From contig NZ_BRXR01000001.1 of NCBI RefSeq assembly GCF_026012015.1, positions 1 through 64,000 of the forward strand: a stretch of 64,000 bases of DNA, given 5' to 3'. The notes under the pieces were generated by a model. That model ran no database searches. It worked only from the letters and a program-made list of their open reading frames with translations, and had not been told where the DNA came from. Shown one piece after another: positions 55,604 to 64,000 of the stretch; positions within the stretch are counted from its first letter, which is position 1; every line of letters starts with the position of its first letter. Both the position numbers and the translations under genes were made by a program. Source of the stretch: Clostridium omnivorum. GTDB taxonomy: Bacteria > Bacillota > Clostridia > Clostridiales > Clostridiaceae.

Positions 55604-56500
55604 TTATATGAAATAAACATTTTCTTTAAATAATACTTTACCATCTTCTGTTTTATAGTCTCTACTTTCTTTCTTTACAATATTTCTTTCCCAGAGTCTA
55701 TTAAGTATATCTTCAAGGCTAATATCATAATTTTCAAAAAGCCTATCTTTTTTTACATCTTCCATGCTCAAGAAGCAATCCTTATCTCTTATATAATTAA
55801 TTAAAAGAGATGCTGTATTTCTAAGATTCTCATCAACTGCAGCTTCAATATAGTTAATAGTCTCGGTAATTGCATTTTTGTTATCTACATTATTAAAAAA
55901 CAAATTATCAACACAAAGCCTAAAACTATCATTTAAATTCATAGCCATAGTCATAGCATCTTTACTTATCATATATCCAGATGAATTAACATAGAGATTT
56001 GCAAAATTTTCAACACATTTAACAGCAGAACTATAAGCAGTATACATTCCATCATTTGATAAATATTTCTTACATATTCCTATGTTTTTAAGTACCTTTC
56101 CTAGGTACACCATATTCCATCTTTCCCTGTCCAAATCAGGGTAATATCTTCCATTATCATATTTTATTGTAATATCCATATCTTTAGAAAAAACAAGTCT
56201 TGAGGAAGCAAAAATTCTATGTATAAATCCTCCTCGTAAATCTTCTTCATAAAGTTGAAGAAATTTAGTTTTACTCATTAATTTAATGTGAACAGGCACA
56301 TTCTTTTCTTCTGTATATATATTTTTTATCTCTGCCTGCTTCTTATCTAGGATTACAAAAAGGTCTATGTCAGATTCATCCCATAAATCCCCCGTAACCA
56401 TACTTCCAAACACCATAACAGCAAGAACTGCTCCATTAGTTTTAAGCCTATCTATAATGCTGTTAAATGCTTTCTGATATTGTATGATACTCCTTTCCAA
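55604..56500 (-). CDS. Nucleotidyltransferase domain protein
   Basis: 298 residues. The N-terminal Pol beta-type motif is VMVFGSMVTGDLWDESDIDL near residue 30 (GS-x-x-x-G-D and DID), with a third acidic residue likely in VPVHIKLMSK. The C-terminal 180 residues are helical and resemble the substrate-binding part of other stand-alone nucleotidyltransferases (minimal NTase/HEPN-like). Substrate unknown. RBS GAGGGGAT precedes the ATG. Single gene. Confidence 0.78.
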   Translation of the reverse strand: MERSIIQYQKAFNSIIDRLKTNGAVLAVMVFGSMVTGDLWDESDIDLFVILDKKQAEIKNIYTEEKNVPVHIKLMSKTKFLQLYEEDLRGGFIHRIFASSRLVFSKDMDITIKYDNGRYYPDLDRERWNMVYLGKVLKNIGICKKYLSNDGMYTAYSSAVKCVENFANLYVNSSGYMISKDAMTMAMNLNDSFRLCVDNLFFNNVDNKNAITETINYIEAAVDENLRNTASLLINYIRDKDCFLSMEDVKKDRLFENYDISLEDILNRLWERNIVKKESRDYKTEDGKVLFKENVYFI

Positions 56501-56627
56501 GTGAAATCCCCTCCAAAAAAATAAATTTAAAATTAAAGTTAGCTAACAATAGCTTATATTTAATTATAATACAATTAAGCATAAAAACAATACTTTAACA
56601 ATATTAACTGAATAAAATCTTTCACAT

Positions 56628-56852
56628 TTATATCAATATTTTAAATATTTGCATAGTTCTTCCCTCTTTACAGCTATTACATTCAAAAATATGTATACAA
56701 TAGTCACTATTGTCGTTTATTGTCATATTGGCAGTATAGTCATCTAATAAAACCTCTTGTGCTCTCCCTTTGTTCTCCATCACGCTGCCACATTTATTGC
56801 ATATAAGAGTTTTCTCTGAAAGCTTATTGCAAAGTGGACATACTTTATTCAT
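56628..56852 (-). CDS. Small zinc-ribbon protein
   Basis: 74 residues with CPLCNKLSEKTLICNKCGS near the N terminus (two CxxC pairs) and a second possible CxxC (FECNSCKEG) near the C terminus. No other family feature. GAAAGGAG lies upstream of the ATG at 56852; an open frame begins 17 codons earlier without RBS. Confidence 0.6.
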   Translation of the reverse strand: MNKVCPLCNKLSEKTLICNKCGSVMENKGRAQEVLLDDYTANMTINDNSDYCIHIFECNSCKEGRTMQIFKILI

Positions 56853-56979
56853 TTTTTTCTCCTTTCTAGAAGCCTTACTTATTTTGCTTTTACACCATTT
56901 CAATTATTTGATAATAACTTCTTTCAACAATGCTACATTACTCACTAACAAATTTATTCCTATTTTGCCCTAAAATTAA

Positions 56980-57009
56980 ATAAATAGACTAGTTTCCTAG
57001 CCTATTTAT
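56980..57009 (-). terminator. Terminator of hflX
   Basis: Minus strand AAATAGG-CTAG-GAAA-CTAG-TCTATTT, an imperfect stem directly after the hflX stop, followed by an AT-rich tract. Confidence 0.55.
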
Positions 57010-57010
57010 C

Positions 57011-58795
57011 TTAAACATTATAAAGATACTTTAAGCATTTATTATATACCTCATCATCTACTTGAGCCTCTATTACTGTGCCTTCCTCTATAAATTCCTC
57101 AGCATCGATATTTGCATTTCTATGAAGATATGCAGCAGTAGCTTGCTCTGTGTAAGGAATTAAGTACTTCACCTTTTTCAATGTATACGGAAGCATAGTA
57201 CATATTTTACTTAAAAGCTGATCTAAATTAATATTGTTTTTCGCAGAAATTAAAACTATTTCTATATTCTTATATTTTTCTATTACTTCATTAAGCTCTT
57301 CTTCACTTATTTTGTCTATCTTATTTAGTGCAAGCAGCATCGGTTTATCAATAACATTTAGCTCTTTTAAAACTTCATTTACCGCTTCTATTTGTTCTTC
57401 TGCATTTTCCGCCGATATATCAACCACATGGACTAGTAAATCAGAATATATTACCTCTTCGAGAGTTGATTTAAATGCTTCTACTAAATCATGAGGGAGC
57501 TTTCTAACAAAACCAACTGTATCAGTGAAGGTTGCAATTCTATTATCCGGCAGGTTAATAGCTCTAGTAGTTATATCTAAAGTAGCAAACAACATATCTG
57601 CTTCAAAAACCTTTTCCTTTTGGGAAACCTCCTTAGGCATTGCTATTTCACATATTTTATTTCGTAGAGTAGACTTACCAGCGTTAGTATATCCTATCAA
57701 TGATATTTTGGGTACGCTACTTCTATTTTCCCTTTGTGTTTCACGGGTCTTTTTTACTTTTTCCAATTCCTTAAGTAAATCATAAATTCTTTCTTTAATA
57801 TGTCTTCTATCTGTTTCTAGCTTTTTTTCTCCTGGTCCCTTTGTACCTATTCCACCACCAGTTCTAGAAAGCACAGTACCTAGTCCCATAAGTCTTGGCA
57901 TTCTATATTTAAGCTGAGCTAATTCAACTTGTATTTTTGCTTCTCTAGACTTAGCCCTTCTTGCAAATATCTCCAAAATAAGAGTAGTTCTATCTATAAC
58001 TTTAGCACCAATAGCCTCTTCAAGATTTCTAACTTGAGAACCGATTAACTCATCGTCAAATATGATTACATTAGCTCTTAGCGCTTGTCTAAGCATTCCT
58101 ACTTCCTGAACCTTGCCACTACCAATGAAAAATGCAGAATCAATTCTACTTTTATTCTGAAGAACCTGATCTACAACATTTATTCCGCAGGCTTTAGCTA
58201 ATTCGCAGAGTTCATTTAAGCTATCTTCACTTTCAATTCCAACTAATATAGCTCTTTCACTATCATCTTCTAATATTTCATTTTGTTTTATCAAGCTCTC
58301 AATAAATTTTACTTTATCTACAAAGTCAAAATCCATAGCTGCTGCTATTGTCATAGGTGATGTAGTTTCTGGTACTAAAACTTCATTCATAACTCCACAA
58401 AAGCCTAAGGTCAATTCCTTACATTGTCCTTTTTCAACAGCTAAAGCTACAAGACAATCCAGTTTTAATTTAACTAGTGCAGATATATCTAATGCGGAAA
58501 GAGTAGCATTTCCATTAGGATGTGTGTGTATTATTCTTACCCCTGACAGCTTCTTTTCCCCTATGTCAATTAAAGGCAATTCAACTGTGGTACTGTCACC
58601 AACAGCTACTGCCAGTATTCTTCCCTTTCGATCCACTGCAACGCTAATTTCTCTTTCTATTTGTTCGGTTGCAGAGCATATTATAAATGCAAGCTCTTCT
58701 GTTAATATTAATTCCTTGGGTAAGGATAATTCGTAGACCTTCTCCAACTTTTCTAAAATGCTATTTCTAATACCTTCAATATTTCCATATATCAT
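57011..58795 (-). CDS. hflX: GTPase HflX with JAMM-like N-terminal domain
   Basis: 594 residues, about 170 longer than E. coli HflX. Residues 183-355 are the HflX N-terminal nucleotide-binding-like domain (AFFIGSGKVQEVGMLRQALR; VIDRTTLILEIFARRAKSRE; RTGGGIGTKGPGEKKLETDR). The G domain carries G1 GYTNAGKS at 368-375, DTVGFVRKLPHDLVEAFKST and NKID. HflX splits stalled or stressed ribosomes. The extension (1-180) contains IIHTHPNGNATLSALD (His90, His92, Ser100, Asp103) preceded by EREISVAVDRKG, which fits a JAMM/JAB metalloprotease motif. Convergent terminator; no operon partner. Confidence 0.93.
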   Translation of the reverse strand: MIYGNIEGIRNSILEKLEKVYELSLPKELILTEELAFIICSATEQIEREISVAVDRKGRILAVAVGDSTTVELPLIDIGEKKLSGVRIIHTHPNGNATLSALDISALVKLKLDCLVALAVEKGQCKELTLGFCGVMNEVLVPETTSPMTIAAAMDFDFVDKVKFIESLIKQNEILEDDSERAILVGIESEDSLNELCELAKACGINVVDQVLQNKSRIDSAFFIGSGKVQEVGMLRQALRANVIIFDDELIGSQVRNLEEAIGAKVIDRTTLILEIFARRAKSREAKIQVELAQLKYRMPRLMGLGTVLSRTGGGIGTKGPGEKKLETDRRHIKERIYDLLKELEKVKKTRETQRENRSSVPKISLIGYTNAGKSTLRNKICEIAMPKEVSQKEKVFEADMLFATLDITTRAINLPDNRIATFTDTVGFVRKLPHDLVEAFKSTLEEVIYSDLLVHVVDISAENAEEQIEAVNEVLKELNVIDKPMLLALNKIDKISEEELNEVIEKYKNIEIVLISAKNNINLDQLLSKICTMLPYTLKKVKYLIPYTEQATAAYLHRNANIDAEEFIEEGTVIEAQVDDEVYNKCLKYLYNV

Positions 58796-58843
58796 ATTAT
58801 CATCTCCATATCCGATGCATATTTCACTGACTATTATATATAC

Positions 58844-58872
58844 TTGACAACTTTCATATAATTTTATACTAT
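58844..58872 (+). promoter_or_regulatory. Sigma-A promoter of hpt
   Basis: TTGACA at 58844-58849, a 17-base spacer and TACTAT at 58867-58872, about 40 bp before the hpt start. Confidence 0.75.
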
Positions 58873-58912
58873 AAAAGCAATATTGTAAATATCTATAGCT
58901 TGGAGGATTACA

Positions 58913-59434
58913 ATGGAAAATAAAAAAGAAAACATACTAATTACTAAAGAACAAATTGAAAAAAGAATAGTTGAACTAGGTGCTGAAATTTCTAGAGACT
59001 ACCAAGGTAAAAAACTTTATGTTTTATCTCTTTTAAGAGGTAGCTTTATTTATACTGCTGACCTAGTAAGACAAATTTCCGTTCCTACAAAAATTGGTTT
59101 TATGACTACTTCTAGTTATGGCCATGATGAAGTTAGCTCTGGAGTTGTTAAGATTGTAAATGATATTCCAGATGATATTGAAGGATATGATGTTCTTGTT
59201 GTTGATGATATTGTAGACACAGGAATCACCATGAAATTCGTAATAGATCATGTGGCTTCTCTTGGTGCAAAATCTGTAAAGTCTTGTGTACTTTTAGACA
59301 AACCTGAGAGACGTAAGGTAGATATAAAACCTGATTACTGCTGTTTTGAAATTCCAGACATATTCGTTGTTGGGTATGGACTAAACTATGGTGACTATTA
59401 TAGAAATATACCATATGTTTTTAATTGGGAATAA
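58913..59434 (+). CDS. hpt: Hypoxanthine phosphoribosyltransferase
   Basis: Purine salvage enzyme of 173 residues. It has KKLYVLSLLRGSFIYTADLV, the PRPP-binding VLVVDDIVDTGITMKFVIDH near residue 95 and the C-terminal VVGYGLNYGDYYRNIPYVF. The pattern matches Hpt rather than xanthine or adenine transferases. GGAGG lies a few bases before the ATG. Single gene with promoter and terminator, divergent from hflX. Confidence 0.96.
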   Translation: MENKKENILITKEQIEKRIVELGAEISRDYQGKKLYVLSLLRGSFIYTADLVRQISVPTKIGFMTTSSYGHDEVSSGVVKIVNDIPDDIEGYDVLVVDDIVDTGITMKFVIDHVASLGAKSVKSCVLLDKPERRKVDIKPDYCCFEIPDIFVVGYGLNYGDYYRNIPYVFNWE

Positions 59435-59453
59435 TAATTTTATAATTTCAAAT

Positions 59454-59487
59454 AAAACTGGTAACAGCTTGCTGTTTACCAGTTTTA
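59454..59487 (+). terminator. Terminator of hpt
   Basis: AAAACTGGTAA-CAGCTTGCTG-TTTACCAGTTTT followed by ATTTTG. It may also serve yunB on the other strand. Confidence 0.85.
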
Positions 59488-59508
59488 TTTTGCATTATTT
59501 TCAGTGTT

Positions 59509-60105
59509 TTATTTCGAATTCATATTATTAAGATCTAAGTTAAAAGCATTGTTAGGAATTTTTCCTACTATTATAGTTTCTGATATAGGGACTTCACATT
59601 TCACATCTATATCACTTTTGCCAAGAAACATTACTACTCTTACTTTTGCTTTTACCTCTACGTAAATTTTGTGCCTTGTTTGATTAAATCCTGCACTTTC
59701 AAATTCAGATAAATATTTTGTTTCCACATATCCTACAGGAACCATTTTTATTAATAAATCAGGTCCCATTGAAGCAAGGAGATTATTTTTAAATATGTAA
59801 CCTAAAGGTATCTTAACTCCAATCTGACCATAATTCTTTAATTCCTTTTGCGCCTTTAATGCAACCTCGGAGGATATTTTACTCATGCTTATTGTATCTG
59901 CTTGTACCATTACAATATTGCCACTTGCATCCTTCTCAACCTTTATGATATCTTCATATCTAAACTTCTTAGAATATTCATCCAGTATAGCGCTATTAAT
60001 TATTTCCATAGCTTTTGCTCTCATTTCAGCATTTGTTACTATTATTAATGTAGGAGTTATTACTTTATCAAATTCATATATAAAAATATTAAAGGAAAAT
60101 ATCAC
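59509..60105 (-). CDS. yunB: Sporulation protein YunB
   Basis: About 198 residues from the GTG at 60105. Features include FDKVITPTLIIVTNAEMRAK, AMEIINSAILDEYSKKF, VQADTISMSKISSEVALKAQ, VKIPLGYIFKNNLLASMGPD and VKAKVRVVMFLGKSD, typical of YunB, a mother-cell sporulation protein of unclear biochemistry. The GTG has no RBS and would remove the basic end of the usual N-terminal membrane anchor. The frame is open to 60162; the only good RBS (AGGGGGG at 60158-60164) favours an ATT start at 60150 or 60153, giving IKTKTKIKVIAFFSIVIFSF before the anchor. Confidence 0.85.
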   Translation of the reverse strand: MIFSFNIFIYEFDKVITPTLIIVTNAEMRAKAMEIINSAILDEYSKKFRYEDIIKVEKDASGNIVMVQADTISMSKISSEVALKAQKELKNYGQIGVKIPLGYIFKNNLLASMGPDLLIKMVPVGYVETKYLSEFESAGFNQTRHKIYVEVKAKVRVVMFLGKSDIDVKCEVPISETIIVGKIPNNAFNLDLNNMNSK

Positions 60106-60430
60106 TATAGAAAAAAAAGCAATTACCTTAATTTTTGTCTTAGTCTTAATAATTACACCCCCCTATATATCTTTTATTAATTTTAGACATATAGTATAAT
60201 TTATTTTATTGAATTTAAATTATTCTTAATAAGTTATATTTAAATGTTTTTTATTTGGACATACTTTATTAAAAACAAGCATAACTATATGGTAAAACTA
60301 TATTAATAAATCTAATAAACAATATTTTATTAAAAGTGGATGTTTTCCTGGATTTTTATATTTTTTATTATGTGTTATAATATTTTAAAGTTGTCAATAA
60401 TAATAGGAGGCATTCAAGGAGGATTAACAT

Positions 60431-62875
60431 ATGCAAGAAAGCAAAAAGAAAAAAAAGAAAAAAACTTCTTTTAAGGTTTTGAAAATAGTACTTATTACAC
60501 TTTTAAGCATAATTATTTTATCAGGAGTTGCTCTTGGCGGTGTGGTTTTAGCTATTATAAATACAGCACCTCCCCTAGATGTAAATGAAATACTGACATT
60601 AAATGAACCCTCTATAATATATGATTCTAATGACAAATATATGGACAACGTTATAACTGATGAAAAAAGAACTGTAGTTTCTATTAAGGACATGCCTGAC
60701 AATTTAAAACATGCCTTTGTAAGTATAGAAGATGAAAGGTTCTACACTCATAAAGGAGTTGATCCTAGAAGACTTGCAGGAGTTGTTTACATAGATATTA
60801 TGAATAAAATTAAACATGTAAATACTTTGCAAGGTGCATCAACTATAACGCAGCAGCTTATTAGTAATACACTGCTTTCGAAGGAAGTAACAATTAAAAG
60901 AAAAGTACAAGAAATGTATCTGGCAGTGGAGCTTGAAAAACGTTTATCAAAAGATCAGATTCTTGAAGCATACATGAATACCATTTTTTTAGGAGGAACT
61001 GCTCATGGTGTTGAAGCTGCAGCTAATCAGTATTTTAATAAATCGGTAAAGGATTTAAGCCTAATTGAATGTGCTTATATAGCTGGAGTTCCGCAAAGTC
61101 CATCTGTTTATTATCCATTTTCAGATTCTGCTAAAAAAAATCCATCTGTATATTTAAATAGAACTAAAAGTGTTCTTAGTAAAATGTACGAGAATGGTTA
61201 TATAAAAAAAGATCAATATGATGCAGCAATTAAGGATTTAAGTGATAAAAAATTAGCATTTCAGCAGCCTTCAGCTACTGCAAATAAAATGAATTATGAA
61301 TGGTTCTCGCTACCTGCAATTGTACAAGTTAAGAATGACTTAAAGGCTCAATATCACTATAATGATAGTGAAATCAATTCACTGTTGATGTATGGTGGAT
61401 TAAAGATATATACAACAATGGATAGAAGTTTACAGGATGCTGCAAAAAAAGTTTTAGATGATAATAAAAACTATGGCAATTTAAGTGTGCAGCCCCAAGC
61501 TTCTGCAGTAATAATGGACTATCATACTGGAGAAGTTAAGACGATTATTGGTGGAAGAGGAGAACAACCTGCACGTTCTTTTAATAGAGCTGCATTTAAT
61601 GGTTCTAAGGAATTTTTAAAACCCGTTGGTTCAAGTATAAAACCTTTGACAGTCTACTCAGCGGCAATAGATTCTAATCTCGCAACAGCTGCAACTGTAG
61701 TAGAGGATTCACCACTACCTGAAGAAATAGGGAAAAAATATGGCCCTCCAGGACAGCCATATAATCCTAGAAACTATGAAACTGGCTATTTTAGTGGTGA
61801 TGTAACAATTAGAGAGGCTATAAAAAAATCTATCAACCTAGTTGCAATTAAGCTGGAAGATAAAATCGGCTTAAAAACTGGTGCAGCTTATGGTGAAAAA
61901 TATGGATTACCTCTGGTAAATCAAGATAAACAAAGTATTTCCGCTCTATCATTAGGTCAGCTTACATACGGTTCCAATACACTTACTATGGCTGCTGCAT
62001 ATGGAGTTTTTGGTAATAACGGTGTTTATACTGAACCAAGATTATACAGAAAAGTGGTAGATAAAAGAGGTATAACTATATTAGAAACTAAGCCTAATAC
62101 AAGAAAGGTATTGTCACCTCAAAGCGCATATATTATGTTTGATCTTTTAAAGGGACCTACAAGTGAAGGAGGTACAGCTCCTAATGCTAGATTTAGCAGT
62201 ATGCCTGTAGTTGGAAAGACAGGTACCTCTGGAGATAAACAAGATTTTTGGTTCTGTGGACTTACTCCGTATTACTCTGGAGCTGTCTGGATTGGAGATG
62301 ACAAACCTAAAAAGCACGATGATATATCTAGTGCTACCTCAGCTGGTATTTGGCAAAAAATCATGGCTGAAGCCCACAAAAATCTTCCTGTTAAAGATAT
62401 TGAAAGACCTTCAGGAATTGTTACTGCATCTGTATGTGCTGATTCAGGCAAAATTCCCACAGATTTGTGTGCTAAAGATCCTAGAGGAAATAGGACTATT
62501 ACCGATATTTTTGCAGAAGGCACAGTACCAGCAAGTTTGTGTGATGCTCATGTAGAAGCGAAGATTAATAAATTAAATGGAAAGCTTGCTAATGAAAATA
62601 CTCCGCCTGATTTAATTGAAACTCGTGTCTTCATAAAAAAAGAATATGCTGATGGAGATAAGGATAAGCCATATATACTTCCAACTGAGTATGATGATAC
62701 AAAACCAAGCATTCCTACTACTCCTATTACTCCTACTAATCCACCTAACAATACAAATACTAATACCAATACTAATACTACTGGTGGTTCTACAAATAAT
62801 ACTACCACTGGTAATACCAACACTGGTGGGGTTAATCAGGATAACTCGGGAACAACAAATAATACTAGTCACTAA
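60431..62875 (+). CDS. Class A penicillin-binding protein (PBP1A-type)
   Basis: 814 residues. A basic cytoplasmic start (KKKKKKKTS), one membrane helix (about 20-42), the GT51 glycosyltransferase with [20 protein letters not shown] near residue 96, [15 protein letters not shown] near 137 and [18 protein letters not shown], then the transpeptidase with the active Ser in [18 protein letters not shown] near 404, the SxN motif in KSINLV and KTGTSG near 597. The last 60 residues are Pro/Thr/Asn-rich (repeated NTNTN and TGGS), a flexible wall-spanning tail. GGAGG lies before the ATG. Confidence 0.95.
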   Translation: MQESKKKKKKKTSFKVLKIVLITLLSIIILSGVALGGVVLAIINTAPPLDVNEILTLNEPSIIYDSNDKYMDNVITDEKRTVVSIKDMPDNLKHAFVSIEDERFYTHKGVDPRRLAGVVYIDIMNKIKHVNTLQGASTITQQLISNTLLSKEVTIKRKVQEMYLAVELEKRLSKDQILEAYMNTIFLGGTAHGVEAAANQYFNKSVKDLSLIECAYIAGVPQSPSVYYPFSDSAKKNPSVYLNRTKSVLSKMYENGYIKKDQYDAAIKDLSDKKLAFQQPSATANKMNYEWFSLPAIVQVKNDLKAQYHYNDSEINSLLMYGGLKIYTTMDRSLQDAAKKVLDDNKNYGNLSVQPQASAVIMDYHTGEVKTIIGGRGEQPARSFNRAAFNGSKEFLKPVGSSIKPLTVYSAAIDSNLATAATVVEDSPLPEEIGKKYGPPGQPYNPRNYETGYFSGDVTIREAIKKSINLVAIKLEDKIGLKTGAAYGEKYGLPLVNQDKQSISALSLGQLTYGSNTLTMAAAYGVFGNNGVYTEPRLYRKVVDKRGITILETKPNTRKVLSPQSAYIMFDLLKGPTSEGGTAPNARFSSMPVVGKTGTSGDKQDFWFCGLTPYYSGAVWIGDDKPKKHDDISSATSAGIWQKIMAEAHKNLPVKDIERPSGIVTASVCADSGKIPTDLCAKDPRGNRTITDIFAEGTVPASLCDAHVEAKINKLNGKLANENTPPDLIETRVFIKKEYADGDKDKPYILPTEYDDTKPSIPTTPITPTNPPNNTNTNTNTNTTGGSTNNTTTGNTNTGGVNQDNSGTTNNTSH

Positions 62876-62880
62876 TATTT

Positions 62881-62912
62881 AAAAGGAAGAAGCAGGCGCT
62901 TCTTCCTTTTTA
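62881..62912. terminator. Terminator between pbp and spoVAEA
   Basis: AAAGGAAGAAGC-AGGC-GCTTCTTCCTTT followed by TTATT on the plus strand. The A tract on the left makes it usable for the convergent spoVA unit too. Confidence 0.85.
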
Positions 62913-62917
62913 TTAAT

Positions 62918-63490
62918 CTACATAAAAGCTATAAGGCTTTTATTATAATTACTAATAATAATTTCCATAGCCTTTGTTATAATAGGAGCCCCTATTTCCG
63001 AATTATCACTTCCATCCATTTTACCCGGATCTCCTATTCCTATAATGAAATTAACTTTTTTAAAAGAAAGTGTATTTACTGTATCTCCTTTTAATATTCT
63101 ATTACCCTTAATATTACCATATTTATCAACAGCTTTATCTACTAATTTGCCTAATTTATCAATGGAGTAATCTACTTGAATTCCTCTAGCCTTAGGTGTA
63201 TTAGATGCTACAGCTATAATTCCAATCACTTCAATATCCTCACAAACCAAGATTTCTTCCATAGCCTTTTCACCAAATCCCATGCCGTTATCACCTTTAT
63301 CATCTACCATAACAACAATAGGATCATATTTTGCCCTTTTAATAAGTCCTATAATTTGTTTCCCAGATAATAAGGTAGGGTTTCCTGCAGAAGCAGAAAT
63401 GCATCTTCCTCCAATATTCAATGTTGCTTTTTCTACTGCCTTTTGAGCAATTCTGTCTCCATCAGTTACTATAATTACCCTCCTTTTCAA
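62918..63490 (-). CDS. spoVAEA: Stage V sporulation protein AE, soluble part (SpoVAEA)
   Basis: 190 residues, no membrane helix. It has RRVIIVTDGDRIAQKAVEKA at the start, GRCISASAGNPTLLSGKQII, DPIVVMVDDKGDNGMGFGEK and SNTPKARGIQVDYSIDKLG, typical of SpoVAEA. SpoVA proteins form the channel for dipicolinic acid uptake into the forespore and release at germination. It lies 6 bp after spoVAEB and is the last gene of the spoVA unit, ended by a bidirectional terminator. Confidence 0.92.
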   Translation of the reverse strand: MKRRVIIVTDGDRIAQKAVEKATLNIGGRCISASAGNPTLLSGKQIIGLIKRAKYDPIVVMVDDKGDNGMGFGEKAMEEILVCEDIEVIGIIAVASNTPKARGIQVDYSIDKLGKLVDKAVDKYGNIKGNRILKGDTVNTLSFKKVNFIIGIGDPGKMDGSDNSEIGAPIITKAMEIIISNYNKSLIAFM

Positions 63491-63496
63491 TCTTTT

Positions 63497-63853
63497 TCAC
63501 TCCTTTGTTTTGGGATTAAACAATAGAGCCATTATATACCCAAATATTATAGCTGCTGTTATGCCTCCAGCCGTTCCCTTTATACCTCCAGTAAATGCAC
63601 CTACAAGACCAACATTATCTACCTCTTTCATTACCCCTTTAGCTAATGCATATCCAAAACCAGGTAGCGGTACTGTTGCCCCTGCTTTCCCTATTTTAAT
63701 TAACCAGTCATAAATATTTAATGCCCCAAGTAATACACCAAGGGTAACAAAGCTAACTAGAATTCGTGCAGGGGTTAATTTAGTCTTATCTATAAGAATT
63801 TGTGCTATTACACAAATTAATCCACCAACTACAAAAGCTCTTAAATAATCCAT
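63497..63853 (-). CDS. spoVAEB: Stage V sporulation protein AE, membrane part (SpoVAEB)
   Basis: 118-residue membrane protein with about four helices (YLRAFVVGGLICVIAQILID, ARILVSFVTLGVLLGALNIY, VGLVGAFTGGIKGTAGGIT and a final one ending in NPKTKE). KAGATVPLPGFGYALAKGVM is a SpoVAC/AEB signature. GGAGGGAG lies before the ATG. It follows spoVAD by about 36 bp. Confidence 0.94.
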   Translation of the reverse strand: MDYLRAFVVGGLICVIAQILIDKTKLTPARILVSFVTLGVLLGALNIYDWLIKIGKAGATVPLPGFGYALAKGVMKEVDNVGLVGAFTGGIKGTAGGITAAIIFGYIMALLFNPKTKE

Positions 63854-63889
63854 TATAAAAATTCTCCCTCCTTATGCAGTACTTATTCA

Positions 63890-64000
63890 TTAATCAGTTT
63901 CTATTGCCACTGCATGAGCAATTCCAGGTATGGTTAACCCTTGAAAACAGGAAGTGGAACTTAAAAGTGCTCCTGTAGATACTAGCAAAACCTTTTTTAA
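63890..64000 (-). CDS. spoVAD: Stage V sporulation protein AD, 3' end only
   Basis: The last 36 residues are in the window, ending GLTIPGIAHAVAIETD and preceded by VLLVSTGALLSSTSCFQ. This matches the thiolase-like C terminus of SpoVAD, the dipicolinic-acid-binding component. The rest lies beyond base 64000. Confidence 0.93.
   Translation of the reverse strand, partial: LKKVLLVSTGALLSSTSCFQGLTIPGIAHAVAIETD

Noticed and set aside
60240-60430. Promoter of the PBP gene
   Set aside because: A TATAAT lies at 60377-60382, but no acceptable -35 is at the right distance, so I did not list it.
62548-62882. Alternative open frames at the end of the PBP gene
   Set aside because: They arise from the repetitive Asn/Thr/Pro codons of the PBP tail; only the PBP frame has conserved motifs.

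Overview
The window is AT-rich chromosomal DNA from an anaerobic, spore-forming Firmicute, most probably Clostridium sensu stricto. The reasons are: very low GC; strong GGAGG-type ribosome binding sites; sporulation genes (spoVAD/AEB/AEA, yunB, a bofC-like gene); a SCIFF peptide (scfA) with its radical SAM maturase (scfB); an ireB-ruvX-DUF1292-fur-rnj-typA block; and a complete ornithine fermentation cluster. Species cannot be fixed from sequence alone. Most genes are on the minus strand. No tRNA, rRNA, CRISPR array, intact insertion sequence or prophage was seen.

Layout, left to right. 1-8.7 kb: 3' part of mltG, then typA, RNase J, fur, a DUF1292 gene, ruvX, ireB and alaS, with an alanine T-box leader and a consensus promoter before alaS. 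9-14 kb: an AI-2E-type permease, a PRC-barrel protein, the iscR-iscS-iscU iron-sulfur operon and rarA. 14.1-20.3 kb: an accessory stretch with a tocopherol-cyclase-like protein, a PHP phosphatase, an orphan hydrogenase-maturation-type protease, an APH-family kinase, a two-helix membrane protein, a decayed cell-surface protein gene and a Cys-rich small protein. 20.3-31.1 kb: the ornithine cluster (ord-ortA-ortB-oraS-oraE-MutL-like-orr), behind a sigma-54 promoter and next to a PAS/AAA+/Fis activator and glyA. 31.3-32.6 kb: a split ThrE exporter on the plus strand. 32.6-50.2 kb: a CsoR-like regulator, aspS, hemZ, an MBL hydrolase, dtd, relA, apt, a degenerate RecJ-like DHH protein, secF/secD, scfB/scfA, a TIGR04086-type membrane protein, yajC, tgt, queA, ruvB and ruvA. 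50.2-58.8 kb: bofC-like, a BFD-type [2Fe-2S] protein, yebC, an IMPACT-family protein, a HEAT-repeat protein, a MocR regulator, a nucleotidyltransferase, a zinc-ribbon protein and hflX. 58.9-64 kb: hpt, yunB, a class A penicillin-binding protein, spoVAEA, spoVAEB and the end of spoVAD.

How the genes work together. The ornithine cluster encodes L-ornithine to D-ornithine (Orr), to 2,4-diaminopentanoate (OraS/OraE, B12 and PLP), to 2-amino-4-oxopentanoate (Ord), to alanine plus acetyl-CoA (OrtA/OrtB). A MutL-like ATPase is a likely mutase reactivase, and the linked sigma-54 activator a likely switch. SecD, SecF and YajC are one translocase accessory complex; Tgt and QueA act in queuosine synthesis; RuvA and RuvB in Holliday junction migration.

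The observations I rate highest are: a RecJ-like DHH protein that has kept its fold but lost four catalytic ligand positions; a JAMM-type metalloprotease motif (HxH-x7-S-x2-D) in the N-terminal extension of HflX; a surface-protein pseudogene with identifiable lesions; and a yunB gene whose only well-placed start is an ATT codon.
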